From positions 124,001-188,000 of the forward strand of contig NZ_VCHY01000004.1 of NCBI RefSeq assembly GCF_005877885.1: DNA of 64,000 nucleotides. Direction: 5' to 3'. Both the position numbers and the translations under genes were made by a program. Positions 45,440 to 53,290 of this stretch are shown piece after piece (position 1 is the stretch's first letter; each line of letters starts with the position of its first letter). Below the pieces are notes generated by a model that saw only the letters and a program-made list of their open reading frames with translations, ran no database searches and was not told where the DNA came from. This DNA is from Labilibacter sediminis. Lineage in GTDB: Bacteria > Bacteroidota > Bacteroidia > Bacteroidales > Marinilabiliaceae.

Positions 45440-46654
45440 CTAATACAAATTCTTAATCTTCACCATATTTTTCTTTATCAAAGCTTCCGTTGTTCTGGCA
45501 TAACGCTGAGTCATCTTTGTACTTGAATGGCCAAGTGTTTTTGATACAACTTCCAGGGGCATATTATTTTCCAAAGCAACCGTAGTTGCAAAAGTGTGCC
45601 TGGCTGTATGAGTTGATATTGGCTTATCAATACCACATATGATTCCTATTTCTTTCAAAAATGCATTCATTTTTTGGTTACTGAGAACGGGAAGAACTGT
45701 ACCTTTTTCAATAAGTTCCGGTTCGTATTCATACTTTGCCATAAGTTTCTTGGCAGCCTCAATAACAAAGATGGTACTCATCTGATCGGTTTTCTTTCGT
45801 TTTTTATGAATCCAAGTAATTCCGTTTCCATCGGTTGTAATGTGCTCACGTTTTAGTGACTTGGCATCTGAGAAGGCCAGTCCGGTAAAACAACAGAATA
45901 CAAAAACATCACGTACCTGTCTTAAACGAGCTATGCTTATTTCCTTATTGATTACTATATCTAGTTCCTCTTTGCTAAGATATACTGCATCGACTGGCTT
46001 TAGTTTAAATTTAATAGTAGCAAATGGATCCTTTTTCATCCAACCATTAGCCAGAGCAATTCTAACTATTTTCTTAAAGTTCTTCAGGTATTTGATAGCA
46101 GTATTGTGGGCACATTTACGTTCTGTTTTTAGGTATAATTCATAGTTGCGTACAAACTGATAATTCAGGTCTTCCAAAGCCATGTCTTCACGTTGATACT
46201 GCCATCGAATAAAATCTTTTGTATGCATATAACTGGTTTCATAGCGTTGAACTGTATCAGGAGCGAAGTCAATACCAATTAATTTTCTGGCATTGTCGTT
46301 ATGCTCCTGGAATACTTTTAAGATAGTTCTGCGATTTTCTTTTTTGCCAATTAGCTTTTCCTGAATAATTCGGGCAGTGACTGTTTGGTTATCCAAAATC
46401 ATAAAATCAATATAGGATTGTATTTTCCGTTGATATTGGTCGATGAATTCATTGATCTCAACAGCTGCTGGTGTTTTGCCTTTAGTTCTTTCTTTTTTGT
46501 CATCCCAAATTTTAGGGGAAACATGTTTTTTAAGAGAAAACTCTGTTCTTTCTTTGTTAATAGTGATTCTTACGAAGATTGTAGCATCTCCTGTTTTGGT
46601 AAGTTTTGTTCTTTTGATGAAGAACAGGATTTTGACATTTTCAAGTCCACTCAT
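45440..46654 (-). CDS. Tyrosine recombinase (integrase) of the element
   Basis: The start at the ATG 46654 (MSGLENVKILFFIKRTK) gives 404 residues, typical of Bacteroidota tyrosine integrases; a longer frame to 46747 starts inside the arm-site region. The order is an arm-DNA-binding N-terminus (FVRITINKERTEFSLKK, VSPKIWDDKKERTKG), a SAM-like core-binding domain (ALEDLNYQFVRNYELYLK to about 210), and the catalytic domain with HTARHTFAT near residue 350, LGHSSTKMTQRYAR and the Tyr nucleophile near 385. The first catalytic Arg position reads CFTGLAFSD, with Ala in place of Arg, as I recall for the IntDOT-type group. It integrates and excises the element by recombining the 15-bp tRNA-Ser core. Confidence 0.95.
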   Translation of the reverse strand: MSGLENVKILFFIKRTKLTKTGDATIFVRITINKERTEFSLKKHVSPKIWDDKKERTKGKTPAAVEINEFIDQYQRKIQSYIDFMILDNQTVTARIIQEKLIGKKENRRTILKVFQEHNDNARKLIGIDFAPDTVQRYETSYMHTKDFIRWQYQREDMALEDLNYQFVRNYELYLKTERKCAHNTAIKYLKNFKKIVRIALANGWMKKDPFATIKFKLKPVDAVYLSKEELDIVINKEISIARLRQVRDVFVFCCFTGLAFSDAKSLKREHITTDGNGITWIHKKRKKTDQMSTIFVIEAAKKLMAKYEYEPELIEKGTVLPVLSNQKMNAFLKEIGIICGIDKPISTHTARHTFATTVALENNMPLEVVSKTLGHSSTKMTQRYARTTEALIKKNMVKIKNLY

Positions 46655-46753
46655 AATGATAATTTTTAACGTTAAAATTATTTTTATGAGTTCATTTTGT
46701 AACGATTCAAAACCGAGTAATAGAGCGCAATACAGAGTGTTTTGCAACTGTCA

Positions 46754-46789
46754 ATCGAGGACTTTTTTTGAGAAAATCAAGTCCTCGAT
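46754..46789. repeat. Inverted AAGTCCTCGAT pair, candidate arm-type sites at right end
   Basis: ATCGAGGACTT (46754-46764) and AAGTCCTCGAT (46779-46789) are exact inverted copies 14 bases apart, just upstream of the integrase start. The second copy continues as ATAAGTCC, matching the left-end site at 14395. Position and pairing fit integrase arm binding or autoregulation of the integrase promoter. Confidence 0.55.
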
Positions 46790-46845
46790 AAGTCCGCTCA
46801 AAAACTGCGTTTTTTTGCATCTTTTTGCAAAATATTGCGCATAAA

Positions 46846-46877
46846 AAAACCCTGTAAGCGTTGACTTACAGGGTTTT
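46846..46877 (-). terminator. Element-supplied terminator for tRNA-Ser
   Basis: AAAACCCTGTAAG (46846-46858) pairs perfectly with 46865-46877 around CGTTGA; on the minus strand the stem is followed by a T7 run. It lies 24 bases beyond the tRNA 3' end, inside the element, and replaces the host terminator now at 14289-14320. Confidence 0.85.
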
Positions 46878-46900
46878 ACTTTAAATTGCTTTCGCAGTCA

Positions 46901-46915
46901 GCGGAGAGAGAGGGA
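46901..46915. repeat. Proximal attachment site (attR) inside the tRNA-Ser 3' end
   Basis: GCGGAGAGAGAGGGA, identical to 14325-14339, covers the discriminator base, the 3' acceptor strand and part of the T arm of the tRNA, read on the plus strand. Integration regenerated an intact tRNA here. Confidence 0.82.
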
Positions 46916-46986
46916 TTCGAACCCCCGGTACCTCGCAGTACAATGGTTTTCAAGACCACCGCATTCGACCACTCTGCCATCTCTCC
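46902..46986 (-). tRNA. tRNA-Ser(UGA)
   Basis: On the minus strand, GGAGAGA (from 46986) pairs with TCTCTCC ending at 46903, with discriminator G at 46902. The anticodon arm is GTGGT-CTTGAAA-ACCAT, giving anticodon TGA, and the T arm contains GGTTCGAATCC. A long variable arm (TACTGCGAGGTA region) is the class II hallmark of tRNA-Ser. CCA is not encoded. The element's att core occupies its 3' end. Confidence 0.96.
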
Positions 46987-47059
46987 AAAATCTTTATATC
47001 TCTTCTGAAACCCTTGCTGTTGCTGTTGTTTCAGTGTGTATCTCTTTTGATAACGGGTG

Positions 47060-47089
47060 CAAATATAGAGGGTTTTTTTGAACTGCAAA
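47060..47089 (-). promoter_or_regulatory. Bacteroidota-type promoter of tRNA-Ser
   Basis: Read on the minus strand: TTTG, an 18-base spacer, then TATATTTG, a perfect TAnnTTTG -7 element. It lies 74 bases upstream of the tRNA 5' end. Confidence 0.75.
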
Positions 47090-47304
47090 AATAAAAATGA
47101 AAAAAAATATAAACTTTATTTTGGCTTTGTGTGTAAGTCCTTTTTTTTCAAACTTGTATGGGTGAAAAAAAGTTTTGTATTTTTTTTAAAAGATTTGAAT
47201 CAGGAAATGATTTAAGCCACTTTATTTCTTTTTATGCATGGTGAATAAATCATTATTGGTATAAGATTCAGTTTTATTTTTGTAGCAAAATCAGTCGGCA
47301 GGTA

Positions 47305-47964
47305 TTAAAACTTACCAAATTTAAAAGCCATACCCACATTCCATCCACAAAGCATATCTTTTGAACCTATTGCAGAATTGTTGTCAAGAGGCGTTTTGTA
47401 GTTAAGATTGATGTTACTGGTGTATCTGTAGCTTCCTGTTATGGCAACACGCATGAATTTAACCATATTAAATTCAATTTCAATTCCGGGTTCAACCACA
47501 AAAAAGGCATCGCTGTCTTCGTATGTTTGATCTGAGTATTCATAATCACCATGATAATAATCTGTAATGTAAGCTATTCCTCCGGCTCCAATTAATATTG
47601 GGAATGACAAGTGAACAGGTTTTTTGGCACCAACAATAGGTTCAAGCAAAAGACCTCCATAACCACCGGCAAATTCATAATCCTTGTTTAAAACAGGGTC
47701 ATCTTTAGGTTCTGTGATAAAACCGTAGCCGCCTGCACCCAGGGTAAAAGAATGATTGATGACCCAACCGCCCTTTGCACCCATTAATAAGGCGTCTCTT
47801 TGTGCTATTTTAGAGTAGTTAAACATTAAGGCACCATAGCCACCATTACTTCTTTCTGATGAGCTATTGAATATTGTTTTTATCTCATCATTGTTTTGTG
47901 GCTCCTGAGCAAAGCTTAAGCTTGTAATTAGAATGCCAGCTAGTATTGTTATTATCTTTTTCAT
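47305..47964 (-). CDS. Secreted outer-membrane-barrel-like protein
   Basis: A 219-residue protein with a signal peptide (to about 19, SLSFAQ) and alternating amphipathic strands rich in Gly and aromatics (GALMFNYSKI, FTLGAGGYGFITEP, EFAGGYGGLLLEPIVG, FMRVAITGSYRY), ending GWNVGMAFKFGKF with a terminal Phe, typical of outer-membrane barrels. I do not recognise a named family. It is the last gene of a five-gene minus-strand cluster beginning with an ECF sigma factor, so it is probably part of that envelope regulon. Twenty-five bases separate it from the preceding gene. Confidence 0.7.
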   Translation of the reverse strand: MKKIITILAGILITSLSFAQEPQNNDEIKTIFNSSSERSNGGYGALMFNYSKIAQRDALLMGAKGGWVINHSFTLGAGGYGFITEPKDDPVLNKDYEFAGGYGGLLLEPIVGAKKPVHLSFPILIGAGGIAYITDYYHGDYEYSDQTYEDSDAFFVVEPGIEIEFNMVKFMRVAITGSYRYTSNINLNYKTPLDNNSAIGSKDMLCGWNVGMAFKFGKF

Positions 47965-47989
47965 GATATGTTATTTTAGTATTGTTGGT

Positions 47990-48505
47990 TTAAAATGTGT
48001 AAGCAAGATTTATAGAAACCATATCCAGATTTACTTTAAAGGAATAGGCACCGCCAAACTCAAAATTTGGACTTATGTCGGAAGAGATTACAAAGGGATA
48101 CTTTAAAAAGCGGAACTCCAGTCCAACCATGCCGCCAAAACCCAGAGCAAAATAATTTCCTTCATATTTTTGTTGTGGTCGGAAAGGTTTAAAAGGATTT
48201 GAATGGAAATACCTGGTGTAATATCTAAAATGAGCACCATATCCATAATACAGAAACCACTTGTAACTTTTATCCGGAAATGCCAGTTGATGAAATAATC
48301 GTTGGCCGCTAATGGTTACACCTTGGTCTCTAAAGGTTAATTGACCTGCAAAAGCTGTTTCGTTAGGAAGTAGTCGTTTGTACATAAAACCGTTACTAAC
48401 TCCCGTTCTAAATGCTACCATGTTTTTATAATCCTGTGCTTTGAGAGACGAGCACATAACTAGACCAAACAATAACATAGTAAAAAGTGGTATAAGGTTT
48501 TTCAT
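47990..48505 (-). CDS. Small outer-membrane-barrel-like protein
   Basis: A 171-residue protein with a signal peptide (to about 23, SSLKAQ). The body looks like a short beta-barrel: AFAGQLTFRDQGVTISGQRL, FLYYGYGAHFRYYTRYFHSN, YFALGFGGMVGLEFRFL, and the C-terminal VNLDMVSINLAYTF ending in Phe. Function unknown. It lies between the adhesin-like protein and another barrel protein in the ECF sigma cluster, all on the minus strand with short gaps, consistent with one operon. Confidence 0.7.
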   Translation of the reverse strand: MKNLIPLFTMLLFGLVMCSSLKAQDYKNMVAFRTGVSNGFMYKRLLPNETAFAGQLTFRDQGVTISGQRLFHQLAFPDKSYKWFLYYGYGAHFRYYTRYFHSNPFKPFRPQQKYEGNYFALGFGGMVGLEFRFLKYPFVISSDISPNFEFGGAYSFKVNLDMVSINLAYTF

Positions 48506-48544
48506 TGTTTTTAAGAAATGTAATGTTTATGACAATGGTATGGC

Positions 48545-49630
48545 TTATTCGATATTTAAATCAGCATTTGAAATACTGATGGTTACATTTGTTTTTTTAT
48601 CATTACTTAAATAATGACCGGTCTTTTCAATGGTTCCTTTGTCATCAATAACATTCGCAGGATTCCAGGTAATGGGTTTATTGCAGTTTAGGCTGGCCTT
48701 TAAATAAGAAGTTTTAATGGAGAAGTCATGTTCATCAGGTAATTTTAAAAAGACATCAGCATTTTGACTCTTAATTTTTATAGATTCATAATTAAAATCA
48801 CAGTTAAGCTCCTTAAGAATTCCGTATTTAAGCATTATATTGGCTTCGGTATTAACTTTGTTCAGCATTAATTCGCAAAATTCTGTTTCAGCAATCACAT
48901 AATCAATTTCAGATCCGTTAATTTTTCCTCTTTTGGCATTAAGCTTTAAAAGGCCTGATTTGCCAATATAAATATCTGAAGATTTACTTTCTATAGTGAG
49001 CTTTTCAGCTTTTGAAATTTGCGTCTCCATAAAATTTAGAGTCAGGTTACCCTGATCTACTTCTTTAATATTGAGCATTCCAAATGAAAGGTTGAGAGTA
49101 TTATTACCTTTAAGTTTTCTGGCCTGAAGATCTCCATTGGCTAGTTTTACATTTACGTCTCCAATTAAGTCTGGCAATATAACGTTACCATATTTGTTTT
49201 GAATTTTAAGGTTAATATAATTGGGGATAGTGATATGATAATCAACATGGGTTTGGTCTTCATTCGAAGTAAACAAATTGGTAGCCTCTTTAAAATCTTT
49301 TATAAGAGAAGAGTAGTTACTTCCATATTGTGTTTTAACAGAGCGATAAAGATTGTTACCCGAAAAATCAAAGTTTACACTGTTTTTTATCTTTTGAAAA
49401 CGGTTTTCATTCTTTTCAGATATAGTAAAGTCTATATCAACCTTAACGGAGTCGTTATCCCAAACATCAATATAAATTGAACCATATTTATTGCTAATAT
49501 CCAGTGTGCCTGATGGTGCAATTTTAAAGGTCTCTGATAATTTAATTTGTTCTTTAATATTTTGGGCATTCAATAAATTTGAAATGCTGAATAAAACAGT
49601 AAAGAGCAGTATGTTGTGTATATAGTACAT
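48545..49630 (-). CDS. DUF4097-like secreted beta-helix/adhesin protein
   Basis: From the ATG at 49630 the product is 361 residues; the longer frame to 49663 would need a TTG start. A signal peptide (to about 22, NLLNAQ) is followed by repeated short beta strands: FKIAPSGTLDISNKYGSIYI, INLKIQNKYGNVILPDL, VNVKLANGDLQARKLKG, NLSFGMLNIKEV, LTIESKSSDIYIG, KTNVTISISNADLNIE. This regular pattern of a KYG turn and hydrophobic strands matches the DUF4097/auto-adhesin-head beta-helix type often encoded after ECF sigma and anti-sigma genes in Bacteroidota. The role is unknown; location is periplasmic or surface. It follows the anti-sigma-like gene by about 40 bases. Confidence 0.7.
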   Translation of the reverse strand: MYYIHNILLFTVLFSISNLLNAQNIKEQIKLSETFKIAPSGTLDISNKYGSIYIDVWDNDSVKVDIDFTISEKNENRFQKIKNSVNFDFSGNNLYRSVKTQYGSNYSSLIKDFKEATNLFTSNEDQTHVDYHITIPNYINLKIQNKYGNVILPDLIGDVNVKLANGDLQARKLKGNNTLNLSFGMLNIKEVDQGNLTLNFMETQISKAEKLTIESKSSDIYIGKSGLLKLNAKRGKINGSEIDYVIAETEFCELMLNKVNTEANIMLKYGILKELNCDFNYESIKIKSQNADVFLKLPDEHDFSIKTSYLKASLNCNKPITWNPANVIDDKGTIEKTGHYLSNDKKTNVTISISNADLNIE

Positions 49631-49666
49631 ATGAAATTGTTTGTTTGTGTTTAGATTTTTCAAGCA

Positions 49667-50206
49667 CTATATGCTTGAAATACCGGTTTTTTTTTCAGGT
49701 TCAGAATCGGGTTCGAGGTATTTAAGGATATCCTCTAAAATTTGAAGTTTCATCCTGTAGTTTTGAATCATGGCTTCAATAACTTCCTCGTTGGCAATGT
49801 TTTCGTCCAAATCGTTTTTTAACTCCAGCATTACTGTGTCAAGAAGAGCCAGTTCTTTTTCAACGTCTTTCTTTATTTCCGGTTGATTCGAAGTTAGATT
49901 AAATACTTTCTGTTTCTTGACCATTACCTTATTGTGGTAGTATTGTTCTGTTTCAAGAATTTCAGTGTTTAATTCGGATAAAGTGTTTGTTTTGTTTTTT
50001 TGAGTAGTAAAATAAGGGTAGCTCAATAACAATATCAGAAACACTGCTGCAGCTCCGGATATGCGATACCAAATAATTTTAGTGCTGTTTTTTTTATTGG
50101 ATTTATTGTGTTGCGAAATTTTATCCCATAAATCAGCCGAAGGTGATAGATCATCAAATGAACTACGATTTTCGTTAATGTATTTTTCGAGTTTATCAGT
50201 CATCAT
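49667..50206 (-). CDS. Probable anti-sigma factor with one membrane helix
   Basis: A 179-residue protein: a cytoplasmic N-terminus (DDLSPSADLWDKIS, a pattern common in Bacteroidota anti-sigma factors), a single membrane helix (ISGAAAVFLILLLSYPYF, about residues 49-66), and a periplasmic, coiled-coil-rich C-terminus (about 85-170). It begins 9 bases after the ECF sigma gene, the standard sigma/anti-sigma arrangement. It would hold the sigma factor at the membrane until an envelope signal. No catalytic motif. The assignment rests on topology and context more than on sequence identity. Confidence 0.75.
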   Translation of the reverse strand: MMTDKLEKYINENRSSFDDLSPSADLWDKISQHNKSNKKNSTKIIWYRISGAAAVFLILLLSYPYFTTQKNKTNTLSELNTEILETEQYYHNKVMVKKQKVFNLTSNQPEIKKDVEKELALLDTVMLELKNDLDENIANEEVIEAMIQNYRMKLQILEDILKYLEPDSEPEKKTGISSI

Positions 50207-50215
50207 TCAATGTTT

Positions 50216-50803
50216 TTAATTAATGCTAAATTCAAAGCTTCCAGCTTTAATAATCTCCATCAGTTTCTTTTTGGCTCTGGCCAATTGCGATTTTGAGGTC
50301 GATTCGGATATTCCTAATATCTCCGAAATTTCCTGATGGTCGTATCCTTCCATAAGATAGAGTGAAAAAACAACTCTGTACCCGTCGGGAAGGAGGCCCA
50401 TGGCTCGTTTTATTTTTTCAAGTTGTAAATAACTTTCATCTTTTGGTTCTTCATCGCTTATCTCTAATTGATATACATGATTGGTATATTCCAGTTCAAT
50501 TTTTTTACGTTTTAAGGCGTTAATACATTTGTTAACTACTATTCGTTTTAACCATGCGCCAAACGTCGATTCAAACCTAAACGAGTCTAGTCTTACAAAG
50601 GCTTCGCAAAATGCCTCTTGCAAAACATCTTCTGCTTCAGGAACATTATTCATCATTCTATAGCAAATATTAAACATGGCTTTAGAATATAGCTCGTAAA
50701 GCTTTTTTTGAGCTTTATTATTGCCCTTTTTTGCTTTGGCGATGATGGGTTTGTGTATGTCGATATTAATTGTACTCAAAAAACTAATTTTATCAAATGA
50801 CAA
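50216..50803 (-). CDS. ECF-type RNA polymerase sigma factor
   Basis: A 195-residue sigma-70 family ECF factor. Region 2 is YSKAMFNICYRMMNNVPEAEDVLQEAFCEAF with the characteristic AEDVLQEAF, and FGAWLKRIVVNKCINALKRK; region 4 is LPDGYRVVFSLYLMEGYDHQEISEILGISESTSKSQLARAKKKL, split here only for reading. There is no ATG at the N-terminus in frame: the frame opens with TTG at 50803, and a second TTG at 50779 (giving MSTINIDIHKP) is equally good. It heads a minus-strand operon with an anti-sigma factor and three envelope proteins and probably autoregulates it. Confidence 0.92.
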   Translation of the reverse strand: MSFDKISFLSTINIDIHKPIIAKAKKGNNKAQKKLYELYSKAMFNICYRMMNNVPEAEDVLQEAFCEAFVRLDSFRFESTFGAWLKRIVVNKCINALKRKKIELEYTNHVYQLEISDEEPKDESYLQLEKIKRAMGLLPDGYRVVFSLYLMEGYDHQEISEILGISESTSKSQLARAKKKLMEIIKAGSFEFSIN

Positions 50804-51093
50804 TGCTAAATTTAAATAGTTGCATGAAAGATTAAAAAAACGATATTTTTTATGATGAAAGATATAAATAGTGATGAAATAGGTAAATGATTATTTTATG
50901 AGTTTCCTTTATTTTCTTATAAACTAAGAGAGTTGCTTTTTGTTAATGTTTAACGTAGAAAAGTGTCGTTTATGGAAAATATTAAGCCATTCAGCTAATT
51001 TTTATAAACTTTGGGGTTTATTGTTCGTATGGATTTGAATGTTTAGAATACCGAAAATTAATATTATATAATGATTAGGAGGGGATTTGTTTG

Positions 51094-52938
51094 ATGAAGC
51101 AAAGGGATGAATTGCAGGTGTTAAGAGATAATATTGTAAATAAGGCTTTATCCTTGGGTTTTATTTTTGGTATGATTTCTTACATAGTTACGTTTATTCG
51201 TTGTTTCACTTACGGGTTTGATGTGGCTTTTGGAATTATTACCACCGTGATGGTACTCTTTGCTATGGTAGTATGGAGGCGAAAGAAGCTTTCTCTAAAT
51301 CTAAAAGTGTATTTTATTATGCTTTTTGTACTCATGGCTATGGTTTCCGGGTTAATGAGGTTTGGCTATCTGGTTTCTTCTAAAGCGTATATTATTCTCA
51401 TACCAATTTTTGTATCCTTTATTCTGGAGTATCGTCGGGCTCTTTTATTGTTGATCTTTTACGGTGGAGTATATGGTATCTTCGGTTATGGTTATGTCAG
51501 CGGAATAATACCATCAACCGTAGATGCTAATGAATATGTTCTTTCGGCAAATGCCTGGTTAATGGATTTGTCCATTATTCTGTTGACGGCTTTAGCAATA
51601 TTGTTTGTTGGTAACCAGTTTTCACAAACTTTAATTGAAAAGTTAAAGATTATTAGGCAAAAAAATAAAGACCTGAATGATAGGGAAAAGCGTTTTAGCG
51701 TTTTGTTTGAACATTCTTTAGATGCTATTATTATTTTAAAGGATGGTTTATATTATGAAGCTAATCAAAGGGCTTTGGAAATGTTTGGGTGTGATATGGA
51801 TTATTTATTAGGAAGATCGCCAAAAGTAACTAGTCCTCAGTATCAACCGGATGGAGCCATTTCCGAAGTAAAAGCCAGGGAGTTAATTGGAAAAGCCATG
51901 GCAGGAGAACCTCAATTGTTCGAATGGCAACATACGCGTGCAGATGGTCAGGTGTTTGATGCCTCCATAAGTTTAGTTGCGATTAAGTATGACAATAAAG
52001 ATTTTTTGCAGGCAGTGCTGCAAAATATAACCGAGAAAAAGAAACAACAGGCAGAATTGAAGCGGTACAGGTTGCATCTTGAAAATCTGGTTCAGCAAAG
52101 AACGGAAGAGCTAGAGGCTGCAAATGAAGAGTTAACGCAGAGTAATACTGATTTAATTCATCAGCGCAATGAATTAGAGAATACTTTATTAAAACTTCAT
52201 AAAACACAGAAAAAGTTAATAGAATCTGAGAAAATGGCTTCGGTTGGTGTGCTTACTGCCGGTGTGGCGCATGAAATTAATAATCCTTTAAACTTTATTC
52301 AGTCCGGTCTGTATGGATTACAAAGCTTAAATTCTGATCAGTATAATGATATTGAAGAATCAGAACAGGTAGAATTAAGAGGAGAGATTATTGAAAGTAT
52401 GGAAGAGGGCGTGCGTCGTATCTCGGATATTGTATATAGTTTAAATCAGTTTAATCGAAAAAGTGAGGATGATTATTCGTCATGTAGCATTCATGGTATA
52501 ATTGACAATTGTTTAAAAATACTGGCGCATAAAACCAAAAATAGAATTACGGTTCAAAAGATTTATTTTAAGGAAGCTTTAATTGTGCAAGGTAATGAAG
52601 GGGAGTTACATCAATTGTTCTTAAATTTACTTCACAATGCCATTCAGGCCATTCCGAATGAAGGAACGGTGCAGGTAAAAACAACCTGTAATAATAAGGT
52701 AGAAGTTGAAATAATGGATAGTGGAGAAGGGATAGATAATGATGTTATCGGAAGGATATTTGAACCTTTTTTTACAACCAAAGAGGCAGGTAGTGGTGTT
52801 GGATTAGGTTTGTCCATTGTATATAATATTATAAAGAAACATAAGGGAGAGGTGTTAGTGGATTCAGCGAAGGGGAATGGTGCAAAATTTACAGTTATAA
52901 TTCCAATAAATTACGTTGTTGAAAATGAAAAGCAATGA
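51094..52938 (+). CDS. Six-helix membrane PAS sensor histidine kinase
   Basis: The ATG at 51094 gives 614 residues. It follows a strong AGGAGGGG at 51077-51084, unusual in this group, and overlaps the stop of a 7-codon upstream frame. Six membrane helices occupy about residues 15-190 (FIFGMISYIVTFI, VYFIMLFVLMAMV, IILLTALAILFVG). A PAS domain follows (FSVLFEHSLDAIIILKDG, about 205-325), then a coiled coil (LENLVQQRTEELEAANEEL), HisKA with AGVAHEINNPLNF (His near 391) and HATPase_c (DSGEGIDNDVIG, GSGVGLGLSIVYNI). The HEINNPLNF form belongs to NtrB-like kinases. The signal is unknown. The receiver protein encoded downstream overlaps by 14 bases and is its likely partner. Confidence 0.93.
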   Translation: MKQRDELQVLRDNIVNKALSLGFIFGMISYIVTFIRCFTYGFDVAFGIITTVMVLFAMVVWRRKKLSLNLKVYFIMLFVLMAMVSGLMRFGYLVSSKAYIILIPIFVSFILEYRRALLLLIFYGGVYGIFGYGYVSGIIPSTVDANEYVLSANAWLMDLSIILLTALAILFVGNQFSQTLIEKLKIIRQKNKDLNDREKRFSVLFEHSLDAIIILKDGLYYEANQRALEMFGCDMDYLLGRSPKVTSPQYQPDGAISEVKARELIGKAMAGEPQLFEWQHTRADGQVFDASISLVAIKYDNKDFLQAVLQNITEKKKQQAELKRYRLHLENLVQQRTEELEAANEELTQSNTDLIHQRNELENTLLKLHKTQKKLIESEKMASVGVLTAGVAHEINNPLNFIQSGLYGLQSLNSDQYNDIEESEQVELRGEIIESMEEGVRRISDIVYSLNQFNRKSEDDYSSCSIHGIIDNCLKILAHKTKNRITVQKIYFKEALIVQGNEGELHQLFLNLLHNAIQAIPNEGTVQVKTTCNNKVEVEIMDSGEGIDNDVIGRIFEPFFTTKEAGSGVGLGLSIVYNIIKKHKGEVLVDSAKGNGAKFTVIIPINYVVENEKQ

Positions 52939-53290
52939 TACAATAATATATGTAGATGATGAGGCTATTAATTTAAAGCTGTTTTCCATCATGTTTCACG
53001 GGATTTATGAAGTACTTACTTTTGAATCTCCGCAGATGGCTTTGGAGGAGCTAAAGGTTTGTCCGGAGGTGAAAGCAGTTATTACAGATATGAAAATGCC
53101 GGTGATGAATGGATTGCAGTTTGTGGAATTGGCCCGGGAGATTAATAATACTATTCCGTATTTTTTATTGTCAGGGTATGGATTAACCCGTGAAATTAAT
53201 GAAGCTTTAAAGAATGAATCTTTAAATGGTTATTTTCAAAAACCCTTTAGAAAGGAATTAATTATTTTAGAATTGAGTAAATACATATAA
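52925..53290 (+). CDS. Single-domain response regulator
   Basis: A 121-residue receiver-only protein from the ATG at 52925, overlapping the kinase gene by 14 bases. Acidic pocket IIYVDDEAINL, phospho-Asp in AVITDMKMPVMNG near residue 57, Ser in FLLSGYG and Lys in YFQKPF near the C-terminus. There is no output domain, so it must act through protein contact or phosphorelay with the co-encoded kinase or another partner. Confidence 0.9.
   Translation: MKSNDTIIYVDDEAINLKLFSIMFHGIYEVLTFESPQMALEELKVCPEVKAVITDMKMPVMNGLQFVELAREINNTIPYFLLSGYGLTREINEALKNESLNGYFQKPFRKELIILELSKYI

Larger units (their letters stand above)
14325..46915. mobile_element. Integrative element in tRNA-Ser(UGA) carrying a sulfated-glycan PUL
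   Basis: The element is bounded by a 15-bp direct repeat (14325-14339 and 46901-46915) taken from the tRNA-Ser 3' end. The tyrosine recombinase gene lies within 250 bases of the tRNA, the usual layout for tRNA-integrating islands. Similar AAGTCCTC..TAAGTCC sites lie inside both ends. The apparent original tRNA terminator now sits next to the distal repeat. Contents: AlbA_2 protein, two DUF4248-like genes, HTH protein, DUF3987 protein, Toprim protein, three repeat arrays, a hybrid two-component regulator, susC, susD, GH2, three sulfatases, a T9SS protein, two GH-A-like proteins, a propeller enzyme and the integrase. No relaxase, VirB/Tra or phage structural gene is visible, so transfer would need a helper. 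Coordinates include both repeat copies. Confidence 0.82.

Noticed and set aside
45440-46747. Integrase catalytic defect because the first Arg is Ala
   Set aside because: The same substitution is, as I recall, known in the IntDOT-type recombinases of this phylum, and the other catalytic residues are present.
46876-47088. 70-residue minus-strand ORF across the tRNA
   Set aside because: It is a translation of the tRNA-Ser gene and its promoter; the structural RNA explains the sequence.
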